From Paenibacillus phytorum (GTDB taxonomy: Bacteria; Bacillota; Bacilli; Paenibacillales; NBRC-103111), in contig NZ_WHOA01000025.1 in NCBI RefSeq assembly GCF_013141715.1, positions 1-64,000 of the forward strand: 64,000 bases of DNA. Direction: 5' to 3'. The notes below the pieces were generated by a model, which worked only from the letters and a program-made list of their open reading frames with translations, was not told the DNA's origin and made no database searches. Made by a program: the position numbers and the translations under genes. Positions 26,467 through 36,141 of the stretch are shown here, piece after piece; within the stretch, counting starts at the first letter, position 1, and the number at the start of each line of letters is the position of its first letter.

Positions 26467-27327
26467 ATGGTTGAGAGTAAGGTGGAGCCTTTCGTGGTGG
26501 GCAGTAAGAGCTTTACAGCGGTGGCCATTAATACGGCAGCTAAGGCTGGGCAATGGATTAAGAGCAAGCTGGGGGACATCAATCGCGTGGATACGAAGTA
26601 CTCCTCTCAAGATTTGGTCACTGAGGTGGATAAAGGTTCGGAGAAGCTAATTCGTAATTTGATTATGACTCATTTTCCAGATCACTCCATTCTTGGTGAG
26701 GAAGGCGTGGAGCCAGGACCAGAGGCATCGGCCAAAGCGCTTCAAGCGATGAGCGATGAGGAGTATCTCTGGATCGTGGATCCGATTGACGGAACGACGA
26801 ACTTTGTTCACGGCTTTCCGTTCTACTCTGTTTCGATTGCGCTTGCACATCAGGGTGAAATTATTGTAGGTGTCGTTTATGACCCGTCACGTGATGAGCT
26901 TTTCGTCGCTGAAAAAGGGAAAGGCGCCTATATGCACGGCAATAAGACTAAGGTTTCGCTCGATAGCAAGCTATCCGAGAGCTTGGTTGCAACCGGCTTC
27001 CCTGCGGACCGTGACGGCGCGCTCCCGATCAATCTTAAAGGGACGCTGGCTTTGGCGCCTAAGGTAAGGAATCTTCGCTCGGGTGGATCAGCAGCGCTGC
27101 ATATGGCTTACGTTGCAGCAGGACGATTAAGCGGGTTCTGGGAGATTGGTCTCAGCGCATGGGATGTTGCTGCAGGCTCGTTGCTGATTCAAGAATCCGG
27201 CGGTAAAGTGAGCGATACGGCTGGGAATCCATACCGGCTTGCCGTAAGAAATGTGCTTGCTACCAATGGTCACATTCATGACGAACTTCAGCAGGAGCTG
27301 GCTGGAGCGGGAGCGACAGGTTTGTAA
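26467..27327 (+). CDS. Inositol monophosphatase family protein
   Basis: 286-residue Mg-dependent, lithium-sensitive-type phosphatase. Metal-site motifs: SILGEEG, IVDPIDGTTNFVHGFPFY and LSAWDVAAGSLLIQESGG, all intact. Substrate may be myo-inositol-1-phosphate or other sugar phosphates or nucleotides; the family is broad (SuhB-like). It is monocistronic; downstream lies the glpF promoter. Confidence 0.88.
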   Translation: MVESKVEPFVVGSKSFTAVAINTAAKAGQWIKSKLGDINRVDTKYSSQDLVTEVDKGSEKLIRNLIMTHFPDHSILGEEGVEPGPEASAKALQAMSDEEYLWIVDPIDGTTNFVHGFPFYSVSIALAHQGEIIVGVVYDPSRDELFVAEKGKGAYMHGNKTKVSLDSKLSESLVATGFPADRDGALPINLKGTLALAPKVRNLRSGGSAALHMAYVAAGRLSGFWEIGLSAWDVAAGSLLIQESGGKVSDTAGNPYRLAVRNVLATNGHIHDELQQELAGAGATGL

Positions 27328-27354
27328 GCTTGAGCAGCTTACAAGATTTTCTTG

Positions 27355-27382
27355 TTGACAATCCAGCTATTTAAAGTATTAT
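27355..27382 (+). promoter_or_regulatory. Promoter of the glpFK locus
   Basis: Consensus TTGACA (27355-27360), 16 bp, TATTAT (27377-27382). Transcription from here would read through the leader hairpin, the cre-like site and the broken glpF into glpK. Confidence 0.65.
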
Positions 27383-27418
27383 AAGACTATAATTTAATTT
27401 AGCTGCGGAGCTTAGGAG

Positions 27419-27486
27419 AACAGCAAGTTTATTTCAAATTGTACGTTACCATGCGTGCATTTGGAATAACTTGCTGTTTTCTTTTT
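27419..27486 (+). terminator. Leader terminator before glpF (GlpP-type antitermination site)
   Basis: Eleven-base arms AACAGCAAGTT and AACTTGCTGTT are extended by ATTTCAAAT/ATTTGGAAT-like pairs and followed by TTTTCTTTTTG. It lies in the leader, between promoter and gene. In B. subtilis, GlpP with glycerol-3-phosphate overrides such leader terminators of glp genes; the same role is inferred here. Confidence 0.6.
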
Positions 27487-27511
27487 GTTCCCAGAAAAAA
27501 AGGCGGTGAAA

Positions 27512-27526
27512 ATGAAAGCGTTTTAA
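27512..27526 (+). promoter_or_regulatory. Catabolite-responsive element (cre) candidate
   Basis: ATGAAAGCGTTTTAA, matching the CcpA cre consensus at its central GCG-type core and most flanks. Placed between the leader terminator and glpF, it would act as a roadblock when CcpA is bound. Confidence 0.5.
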
Positions 27527-27543
27527 AAGGGTGGTTTAAATAA

Positions 27544-27614
27544 GGAGAGACTTTGATCTCCGATCAAAGCCCCAAAGCGGAGAGACTTTGATCTACGCTC
27601 AAAGATCCCTATAT
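27544..27614. repeat. Dispersed palindromic repeat, GGGATCTTTGA type, copies 4 and 5
   Basis: Two copies in the orientation opposite to those at 10.2 and 15.3 kb: CTTTGATC-TCC-GATCAAAG (27551-27569) and CTTTGA-TCTACGC-TCAAAG (27586-27604), each preceded by GGAGAGA; the second ends in GATCCCTATA. They lie inside the glp leader just before the glpF ribosome site. Confidence 0.65.
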
Positions 27615-27627
27615 TAGGAGGAACAAC

Positions 27628-28351
27628 ATGAGTCCATTTTTTGGTGAGCTGATTGGTACAATGATTTTAATTATTCTTGGTGGCGGCGTTTGTGCAGGAG
27701 CAAGCTTGAAGAAGTCGTATTCGAAATAGTCCTGGCTGGATTGTTATAACAATGGGTTGGGGGATGGCGGTTGCAATGGCCGTTTTCGCAGTTGTTGGGA
27801 GCCATTGTAGGAGCGACTTTCGTGTGGGTGTTCTACTTCCCGCATTGGAAAGAGACGGAAGATCCAGCTACAAAGCTTGGCGTATTCTCGACGGGTCCTG
27901 CAATAAGAACACAGGAGCTAATTTTATTAGCGAAGCAATGGGTACGTTCTTTCTTGTATTTGGCATCATGGCGATTGGCGCGAATAAATTCGCAGATGGG
28001 CTCAATCCATTGATCGTTGGGTTTTTCATCTTAGCTATCGGCTTAGCATTGGGCGGAACGACAGGTTATGCGATCAACCCGGCACGTGATTTGGGACCGA
28101 GAATAGCTCACGCAATCCTGCCTATTCATGGTAAAGGCGGTTCCAATTGGGGGTATGCTTGGATTCCGGTTGTCGCTCCGATTATAGGTGGCGTTGCTGG
28201 AGCGCAATTTTATAAGATTGCTACTTCAGGAAATCAAACGCTTACAATTATAGTATTGGCTGTATTTTTCTTAGTTGCCATTATCGTTGGTAAAATGACT
28301 TCCTCTACTGAAGTGAGCAGTCAGGTACTTAGACAGAAAAAAGCCGGTTAA
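27628..28351 (+). pseudogene. glpF: Glycerol uptake facilitator, broken by frameshifts and an internal deletion
   Basis: Starts well (AGGAGG, ATG, MSPFFGELIGTMILIILGGG) but stops after 33 codons at TAG 27727. Frames then run in three pieces. GWIVITMGWGMAVAMAVFA continues in frame +1. Near 27790 the frame switches to QLLGAIVGATFVWVFYFPHW, with about 34 expected residues missing, including the first NPA motif of the aquaporin pore. Near 27909 it switches back for NTGANFISEAMGTFF to the end, with the second NPA present (AINPARDLGPR). The two small shifts each look like loss of one A. The protein cannot form a normal pore. Sequencing error cannot explain the ~100-bp gap. Confidence 0.85.
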
Positions 28352-28416
28352 CAAGTAACCGACAAAAGAAAATATATTCCAATGTAAGTGTATCATAGAT
28401 GAAATAAAAATTCTAA

Positions 28417-29952
<1,536 letters not shown>

Positions 29953-29975
29953 TCGAATAGATGCAGTGCATGGAG

Positions 29976-30006
29976 ATGAGAGTCACAATGTGGCTCTCTT
30001 TTTTTT
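29976..30006 (+). terminator. Terminator of glpK
   Basis: GAGAGTCAC-AAT-GTGGCTCTC followed by eight T. Confidence 0.85.
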
Positions 30007-30102
30007 GCGCTTTGATCAGGATAAGAGAGAAGGGGAGATTGTTGAGATTACCCATCGCATGATCGAAGCTCTCGGGCTCTGTGCACGGTAAGTCAAGTCT
30101 GG

Positions 30103-30159
30103 TGTAAACGCTCAACATGCACTATAATATGAGATATATCCTTTATTTAAACGTTTCAA
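30103..30159 (+). promoter_or_regulatory. kdgK promoter region with operator-like motifs
   Basis: A perfect TATAAT (30123-30128) without a good -35 box. TGTAAACGCTCAACA (30103-30117) resembles a cre with one extra base. TTAAACGTTTCAA (30147-30159) has the AAACGTTT core of LacI-type operators. The assignments are tentative. Confidence 0.35.
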
Positions 30160-30207
30160 TTAACTGGACACGCACAGGCGTGATCGGGAAATGGATGGAG
30201 AGCTTCT

Positions 30208-31185
30208 ATGACAGCAAATACACAATCGCATTCAGGTTCTGGCCCGGATATCATCACTTTTGGGGAAACGATGGCACTGCTCATGCCCTCCGGTGGCAAG
30301 GGGTTGGAATATTCATCTGAGCTTCACAGCTTGTTTGGTGGTGCCGAAAGTAATGTAGCTATTGGTATATCGCGCCTCGGTGGCAAGGTTGGCTGGTTCG
30401 GGCGATTAGGCAAAGATCCATTAGGTCGCATGATTTTCAAAAAAATCCGTGGTGAAGGCGTCGATGTTTCACGCGCTGAGTTGACAGCAGAAGCTCCTAC
30501 AGGGCTGATGATGCGTGAAGTACTTATGGGCAAAACGTCTGTTTACTACTATCGTAAAAATTCAGCAGCGAGTCTGATGAGTGCGAAGCATTTGGATGAG
30601 GCTTATATCGCTGGGGCCAAAATCCTGCATATCACAGGCATCACTCCTGCCTTAAGCGAATCTTGTAAAGAGGCGGCTTTCGAAGCTATTCGGATGGCTC
30701 GTAAGCATGGCGTCAAGGTCAGTTTTGATCCCAATTTGCGTTTGAAGCTTTGGAGTATGGAAGATGCGCGTCCTGTGCTGCTAGAACTGGCTAAGCTGTC
30801 TGATATTTTCTTACCTGGTCTAGATGAACTGAAGCTGCTCTATCAGACAGAAGACTGGGATGTCATCGTAAGCAAGCTGCGTGAATTGTCAGCGATATCC
30901 ATCGTCAAAGGTGGAGAAAATGAGACGTACGTCGTAACCTCAGATAGCGTTACAGCAGTTCCTTATTTCAAAGCGGAGCATGTGGTTGATACCGTTGGAG
31001 CGGGTGATGGTTTCTGTGCGGGCTTTTTGGTTGGCTTGTTAAAAGAGTATGAATATGCAGAAGCTGTGCGCATCGGTAATCTCGTGGGCTCCTTGATCGT
31101 TCAGACCGAAGGTGACTGGGAAGGCGCTCCGACTTGGGAACAAGTGGATGCCGTACTTAACGATGTTAAACATATAGAACGTTAA
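30208..31185 (+). CDS. kdgK: 2-dehydro-3-deoxygluconokinase
   Basis: PfkB-family sugar kinase making KDPG from 2-keto-3-deoxygluconate; 325 residues. N-terminal ITFGETMALLMPS and GGAESNVAIGISRLGG, and the C-terminal catalytic block DTVGAGDGFCAG (Asp267 as base) are intact. The specific substrate is inferred mainly from the adjacent KDPG aldolase 29 bp downstream. Together they feed pectin- or uronate-derived KDG into glycolysis. Confidence 0.88.
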   Translation: MTANTQSHSGSGPDIITFGETMALLMPSGGKGLEYSSELHSLFGGAESNVAIGISRLGGKVGWFGRLGKDPLGRMIFKKIRGEGVDVSRAELTAEAPTGLMMREVLMGKTSVYYYRKNSAASLMSAKHLDEAYIAGAKILHITGITPALSESCKEAAFEAIRMARKHGVKVSFDPNLRLKLWSMEDARPVLLELAKLSDIFLPGLDELKLLYQTEDWDVIVSKLRELSAISIVKGGENETYVVTSDSVTAVPYFKAEHVVDTVGAGDGFCAGFLVGLLKEYEYAEAVRIGNLVGSLIVQTEGDWEGAPTWEQVDAVLNDVKHIER

Positions 31186-31214
31186 AAGCTTGAAATAGAA
31201 GGGTGTAGATTCTA

Positions 31215-31877
31215 ATGAAAAAGATTAAACTTATCCAACAAATATCAAGTGAAGGTGTCGTTGCCGTTCTACGTGGCGATACGCCAGAAGAAGTCGTGGA
31301 AATGGCTGATCAAGCCATTGCCGGCGGTATTAAGGTCATCGAAGTCACAATGACCGTGCCTTTCGCGCTGCGCGCTATCGAGGAGCTCGCGAAGCGCTAC
31401 TCGAGCACAGCGCAGGACGCGGCCAAGTACGCGATCATCGGGGTGGGCACAGCCCTTGACCCCGAGACGGCGCGTGCCGCGATCCTTAGTGGGGCCGAGT
31501 TCGTCGTCGGCCCATCGCTTAACCCGAAAACGGTTGAGCTCTGCAACCGTTACAGAGTTCCCGTCATGCCAGGGTGCATGACGATTCAAGAGATTCAGAC
31601 GGCGCTTGAGCTCGGCGTCGATATCGTCAAGCTCTTCCCGGGCAATCTCTACTCGCCCGCGATGATTAAGGCCATTAAAGGTCCGCTGCCGCAGGCGAAC
31701 ATCATGCCGACTGGCGGCGTCTCGCTGAGCAACCTCGGCGAGTGGATCCAGGCCGGCGCCGTTGCCGTCGGCATCGGTTCCGATTTGACTAGCGAAGCGG
31801 TCAAAACCCGTAACTACAGCCTTGTTGCTGACAAGGCAGCTCAATATATCGAGGCCTACAAAGCGGCCAAGAAGTAG
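31215..31877 (+). CDS. kdgA: KDPG/KHG aldolase
   Basis: Splits 2-keto-3-deoxy-6-phosphogluconate into pyruvate and glyceraldehyde-3-phosphate; 220 residues. The Schiff-base lysine is Lys139 in DIVKLFPGN; IEVTMTVP, GVGTALDPETA and IMPTGGVSLSNLGEW complete the site. Second gene of the kdgKA operon, with terminator at 31887-31922. The centre of the gene (31370-31790) is strongly GC-rich, unlike both its ends and kdgK. Confidence 0.92.
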   Translation: MKKIKLIQQISSEGVVAVLRGDTPEEVVEMADQAIAGGIKVIEVTMTVPFALRAIEELAKRYSSTAQDAAKYAIIGVGTALDPETARAAILSGAEFVVGPSLNPKTVELCNRYRVPVMPGCMTIQEIQTALELGVDIVKLFPGNLYSPAMIKAIKGPLPQANIMPTGGVSLSNLGEWIQAGAVAVGIGSDLTSEAVKTRNYSLVADKAAQYIEAYKAAKK

Positions 31878-31886
31878 GAAATGCGC

Positions 31887-31922
31887 ACGCTCCGTCGAAA
31901 TGAAGACGGAGCGTATTTTTTT
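31887..31922 (+). terminator. Terminator of kdgKA
   Basis: ACGCTCCGTC (31887-31896) and GACGGAGCGT (31905-31914), then ATTTTTTTT. Confidence 0.9.
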
Positions 31923-31941
31923 TGATGAAAGGAAAAGAACT

Positions 31942-32826
31942 ATGAGTCATGGCAAAGCGAGGCTGCTGCTGCAGGTCGATAATCTTCAGAAGTCGGTGTC
32001 TTTTTATACAAGACAGCTTGGTTGGGAGTTGTTGGAGGCAGAGCCTGCGGGCCGTGCAGCATTGCTTCGCATTTGGTTGAACGATGAAGTTGTATTGATA
32101 CAGAGAGGTCAGTTAACCAAGCAGGAGCATGAATTACAAGAGACTTATCTAACTCGTTGGTTGCAGCCTAATTCCACCAACCCGAAAGCGGGGGATCTCG
32201 TTTATATAGGGGTTAGCTCCGTTAACGAAGTGGAAAAAAGCTTGCAAGAAAACGGATGGAAAGAGTTGAGAAAAGAAGAAGAAGCGGGGCATATTCGTAA
32301 GGTTTTTGTTCCCGCCGTTGATGGGTACACCTTCGTTTTCTGGGAGGAACTATTTGCTTCGGATGATGAAATTATGAAGATGTACGCTGAAGGAATAGAT
32401 GAGTTGGAATGTGCCGTAGATGGCTTGTCTGAGGAGCAGCTCAATTTAACGGAAGCCCCGGGTAAATGGTCGATTCGAGAACAAGTGCTGCATCTAATTG
32501 ATTTGGAATTAGTCACGATTCACAAAGTGAAATTTGCCTTAGCAGAGTCGGGGCGTACCTACCAAGGAAATCGTTTTTCACAGGATGATTGGAGTGTTAG
32601 TCTTCATTATACGGCGAGACCAATTACGTACGAAGTGCAGATGTTTCGTAGTTTGAGACAGCATATCCTTGGACTATGTGAACATCTGCCCGGTGCACTT
32701 GAACGGACAGTTATAACTACAAATAATCGCGAAGAGTCGGTTGCTAGATTGCTCAAAATGATGGCAGGACATGCTAGTCACCATGTACGGGCTGTGGAGC
32801 GAATTCGTGAACTTCATGGCTGTTAA
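31942..32826 (+). CDS. Fusion of a VOC (glyoxalase-like) domain and a DinB-like domain
   Basis: 294 residues. Residues ~1-135 form a VOC domain (LLLQVDNLQKSVSFYTRQLGWELL ... VDGYTFVFWEE). Residues ~140-294 form a DinB/YfiT-type four-helix domain with metal-ligand candidates in EQVLHLIDLE and in AGHASHHVRAVERI. Each domain occurs alone in stress or thiol-transferase proteins; the fused form is less usual. ATG 31942 follows AAAGGAAA; the frame is open back to 31822, but that overlaps the kdgA end and terminator. Function unknown; possibly detoxification. Confidence 0.75.
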   Translation: MSHGKARLLLQVDNLQKSVSFYTRQLGWELLEAEPAGRAALLRIWLNDEVVLIQRGQLTKQEHELQETYLTRWLQPNSTNPKAGDLVYIGVSSVNEVEKSLQENGWKELRKEEEAGHIRKVFVPAVDGYTFVFWEELFASDDEIMKMYAEGIDELECAVDGLSEEQLNLTEAPGKWSIREQVLHLIDLELVTIHKVKFALAESGRTYQGNRFSQDDWSVSLHYTARPITYEVQMFRSLRQHILGLCEHLPGALERTVITTNNREESVARLLKMMAGHASHHVRAVERIRELHGC

Positions 32827-32859
32827 TTTACGGTATTCTATCTTAAAAACCGAGCAGAA

Positions 32860-32887
32860 AAACCCAAGCGCACAAGCTCTTGGGTTT
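32860..32887 (+). terminator. Terminator after the VOC-DinB gene
   Basis: AAACCCAAG / CTTGGGTTT with a short T-rich tail. Confidence 0.65.
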
Positions 32888-33037
32888 ATTTGTTGATTTT
32901 AGGCAAGTGAATTGATATGATAAAGAGTGATTAGGAAAAAATGTAATAAATAACATTATTATCCTAATATAATTATAGCATCAAGACAACCTTCGTGTCA
33001 AATTTGCATTTTACATGGTCTGAAAAGAGGTGTTGGA

Positions 33038-35512
33038 ATGAATCTAACTGAGCAGGATTGGGCAGATGAGGAACAGAGAGTTCAAGAAGTAACAGCCAAG
33101 ATGTGCATAAGAATGACAGGGTTAGAAGATCAGGTCGGCAAGGTTCAATCGGATGTTGTTGAGATTCGCAAGCATTATTGGGATGAAGTCACGATGGATC
33201 TAAGTACGACAGAAGACGCGGCAGAATCGATTGCAAGTATGCGGCAGCAAGCGGAGGTGCTATCTGAACGAGAACGTACTCATCGACAAGCAACAGCAGC
33301 TTTAGGTAAGTTAAAAAGACTTATGAAATCCCCTTATTTTGGGCGCATCGATTTCATGGAACGAGAAGAGAGGCAAGGAGAAGCCATTTATCTTGGTATT
33401 TCTGCCTTTTTGAATGAGCAGGAGGATCACTATCTGGTTTATGATTGGCGAGCGCCTATATCTAGCCTTTACTACGATTATGCGCCTGGGGAAGTAGCCT
33501 TTACAACACCGAACGGCATGGTAGAAGGACAAATGCTGTTGAAACGCCAGTTTGTGATTCGCGACAGCCATATTCAGCTGATGTTTGATACAGGAGTAAC
33601 GATCGGAGACGAATTGCTGAAGCAAGTGCTCAGTCGAAGCTCTGATGCGCAAATGAAGACGATCGTGGCGACGATTCAAAAAGAACAAAATCGCATTATT
33701 CGAAACGACAAAGCACGAATGCTCATTGTGCAGGGGGTAGCTGGCAGTGGGAAAACATCGGCTGCTCTGCAAAGAGTCGCCTACTTACTATATAAGCACC
33801 GAGATCAGCTGAGTTCAGATCAGATGGTGCTATTTTCACCAAATCCGCTTTTCAATAACTATGTATCCACGGTATTGCCAGAATTAGGCGAAGAAAACAT
33901 GCAGCAAACGACCTATCAGGCCTATTTGGAGCATAGATTGGGTGAAGAGTTTGATGTGGAGGACTCATTTACGCAATTGGAGTATGTGTTAGCACAGGGA
34001 CGTTCATCAGAAAATGGGGAGAGGATTGAGGAGTTTATCCCACATGGCGATGAGGAATATGCTTACAGTGCTCGTTTAAGTGGAATTCATTACAAGTCAT
34101 CGCTGGAGTTCCTTGCTGTTATACATGCTTATCAGGAACGATTGATGTATGCAGATATGCTATTTAACCCTATTAAGTTTCGTGAAAAAGAAGTCCTGAG
34201 CGCTGCTCGATTGGTGGAGCGGTTCTACAGCTATGATCCGGCCATTCGGCTGCCGAACCGATTGGAATTGATGCGCGGCTGGATTCTGGAACAGCTAGAG
34301 CTCTTTGCAGAACTCGAGCTGGAAGAAGCTTGGGTTGAGGAAGAGATTGAACTTCTCAGTAGTGAAGAGTACCACCTTGCCTATTTGCGGCTGCGTAAAT
34401 TGGAGTGGGGGCAGGGAGACACATTTGATGATTTTGATCAGGAAAGGGTGCTGCTTGCACGCGACGTTATCAAGGAGCATTTGAAGCCAGTGCGGAGCGC
34501 TGTGAAGCGGCTTATGTTTGTAGATCTGAGAGGGTTGTATGGGCAATTGTTTCGTGAAGAGATCCGTGAAGAGGAAACCATGCATGAAATAAAAGTAGGT
34601 CAGGGGAATCCGATTGAGAATCAGGTGAGACCGATGGAGAATCAGTGGAGTCCTATAGAGAATAAGCCGCCATATTGGTCGGCAATCTGTGAGCGGACGC
34701 TGAAGGAGCTGGCGCAGGCCAGGCTGGCGTATGAGGACGCGACGCCGTTCTTATACATGATGGAAGCGGTCTGCGGCTTCCAAACGAACGGCGCCGTGCG
34801 CCACGTCATCATCGACGAGGCGCAGGATTATTCCCCGTTTCAGCTGGCCTACCTGAAACGACTCTTCCCGCGCTGCCGGATGACAGCGCTTGGAGATCTC
34901 AACCAGGCGATCTATTCGCACGCTTCCGCGTACAGCGTAATCGATCCGATCGCCGCTCTGTATGGGCCGGAGCAAACGGAGGTTATCCGTTTGCACCGCA
35001 GCTACCGCTCCACGCGTGAGCTCGTGGAGTTCACTCGCGGCATCGTGCCAGGCGGCGATGCCATAGAGCCCTTCACCCGCGGCGGCGCAAAGCCGCGGGT
35101 GATCAAGGTCAGCGATCGCGGATCGCTGCATAGCCTGCTGGCAGCCGAGATCGATCGGCTGCTAGGCGAAGGCTATGCCTCCATCGCGATCATCGCCAAA
35201 ACCGCGAGCGAGAGTAAGCTCGCGCACCAAGCCCTAGAGCCCCAGCTGCAAGTGCCTCTGGGGCTCATCACCAAACATAGCCCGACCTTCGAATCGGGCG
35301 TGCTCGTCATCCCTTCGTATCTGGCGAAGGGGGTAGAGTTCGATGCCGTACTCATCTATGACGGTTCCCGTCATCAGTACGGACATGAAAACGAACGCAA
35401 GCTGTTCTACACCGCTTGCACCCGGGCTATGCATGAGTTATGTATATTCTCGCTAGGCGAGTTAACTGGGTTTGTAGGGGAACATCTAACGGATGCGTAT
35501 GACTGGGTTTAA
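33038..35512 (+). CDS. helD: HelD-type superfamily 1 helicase
   Basis: 824-residue UvrD-like ATPase of the HelD family, which in Bacillus releases stalled RNA polymerase from DNA. The N-terminal coiled-coil arm (residues ~1-110) is followed by YLVYDWRAPISSLYYD, Walker A in VQGVAGSGKTSAALQRV, Walker B in VIIDEAQDYSP, the RSYRST motif, KGVEFDAVLIYD and FYTACTRAMHEL. At residues ~523-543 there is a three-fold P-(I/M)-E-N repeat encoded by three 21-bp units. The last third (from ~34680) is GC-rich, unlike the first two thirds. AGAGGTGTTGGA precedes the ATG. Confidence 0.9.
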   Translation: MNLTEQDWADEEQRVQEVTAKMCIRMTGLEDQVGKVQSDVVEIRKHYWDEVTMDLSTTEDAAESIASMRQQAEVLSERERTHRQATAALGKLKRLMKSPYFGRIDFMEREERQGEAIYLGISAFLNEQEDHYLVYDWRAPISSLYYDYAPGEVAFTTPNGMVEGQMLLKRQFVIRDSHIQLMFDTGVTIGDELLKQVLSRSSDAQMKTIVATIQKEQNRIIRNDKARMLIVQGVAGSGKTSAALQRVAYLLYKHRDQLSSDQMVLFSPNPLFNNYVSTVLPELGEENMQQTTYQAYLEHRLGEEFDVEDSFTQLEYVLAQGRSSENGERIEEFIPHGDEEYAYSARLSGIHYKSSLEFLAVIHAYQERLMYADMLFNPIKFREKEVLSAARLVERFYSYDPAIRLPNRLELMRGWILEQLELFAELELEEAWVEEEIELLSSEEYHLAYLRLRKLEWGQGDTFDDFDQERVLLARDVIKEHLKPVRSAVKRLMFVDLRGLYGQLFREEIREEETMHEIKVGQGNPIENQVRPMENQWSPIENKPPYWSAICERTLKELAQARLAYEDATPFLYMMEAVCGFQTNGAVRHVIIDEAQDYSPFQLAYLKRLFPRCRMTALGDLNQAIYSHASAYSVIDPIAALYGPEQTEVIRLHRSYRSTRELVEFTRGIVPGGDAIEPFTRGGAKPRVIKVSDRGSLHSLLAAEIDRLLGEGYASIAIIAKTASESKLAHQALEPQLQVPLGLITKHSPTFESGVLVIPSYLAKGVEFDAVLIYDGSRHQYGHENERKLFYTACTRAMHELCIFSLGELTGFVGEHLTDAYDWV

Positions 35513-35656
35513 TGTGACTTTGCTGCCTTACCTCTTTGAAATTATGAAAGGGGTGAGGTTATGTTAGTTATGAGGTGTCTTAAATTGGGATCAATCGTCA
35601 TAGATGCTCAATTGAGGTTACTGGATGAATGAGTCCATATTCGCGGTCCGAATGAT

Positions 35657-35839
35657 GTTGTAGAAAGTGCAACAATTGCTGCCTAAATCTCGCCTCACTC
35701 CCTCTGTTGTTGTATCATGTACAACAATTTGGTCCTATACAGGCCATTTCGTAACAAATGGGCTCGGAATGTTGTACAGATTGCAACAACAAGTTGCAAA
35801 ATAGCCTTTGGGCGTGTGAATTGTTGCGGAAAATACAAC
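35657..35839. repeat. 183-bp element of four 17-bp palindromes, copy 1
   Basis: Palindromes of the form GTTGYA-N5-TRCAAC at 35657-35673, 35709-35725, 35771-35787 and 35823-35839 (the last with one mismatch), spaced 52, 62 and 52 bp. Near the middle is the imperfect palindrome CCATTTCGTAACAAATGG (35744-35761). An inverted homologous copy with identical spacing lies at 56738-56920. The surrounding gap 35513-36141 contains no gene. Confidence 0.85.
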
Positions 35840-35890
35840 AATTCCACCACAAAGCAACTTTTCACCTTGGAAAAGGAGCTTTACATAATG

Positions 35891-35929
35891 AATAACCCTT
35901 CTGCAAGGTTTGCAAAAGGGTTATTTTTG
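35891..35929 (+). terminator. Hairpin terminator downstream of the helD gap
   Basis: AATAACCCTT (35891-35900) and AAGGGTTATT (35916-35925), then TTTTG. It may end helD transcription after the palindromic element. Confidence 0.65.
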
Positions 35930-36141
35930 TCCAATTCTCAAAGCATCTTAGACTTGGTTCAAACAATATATATAACATATACTATATAACAAATTGTTGG
36001 AACTGAATAGAGTATCAAAATTTCTTTTTATCATACAAGGTTTGAATAGAAATGGTTTGGAAATGCTTAGGGCTATATGCTATATTTGATATGAGATCTT
36101 TATAACCATATATGAGAGTAATCTTGGAGGCTTGTAGTAGG

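Noticed and set aside
27544..27614. Insertion-sequence ends in the glp leader
   Set aside because: The pair of palindromes belongs to a small dispersed family without a transposase or target duplication that I can see.
30007..30091. Remnant gene between glpK and kdgK (frame ending EIVEITHRMIEALGLCAR)
   Set aside because: The frame only exists as an out-of-frame extension through the glpK terminator and has no ribosome site or recognisable motif.
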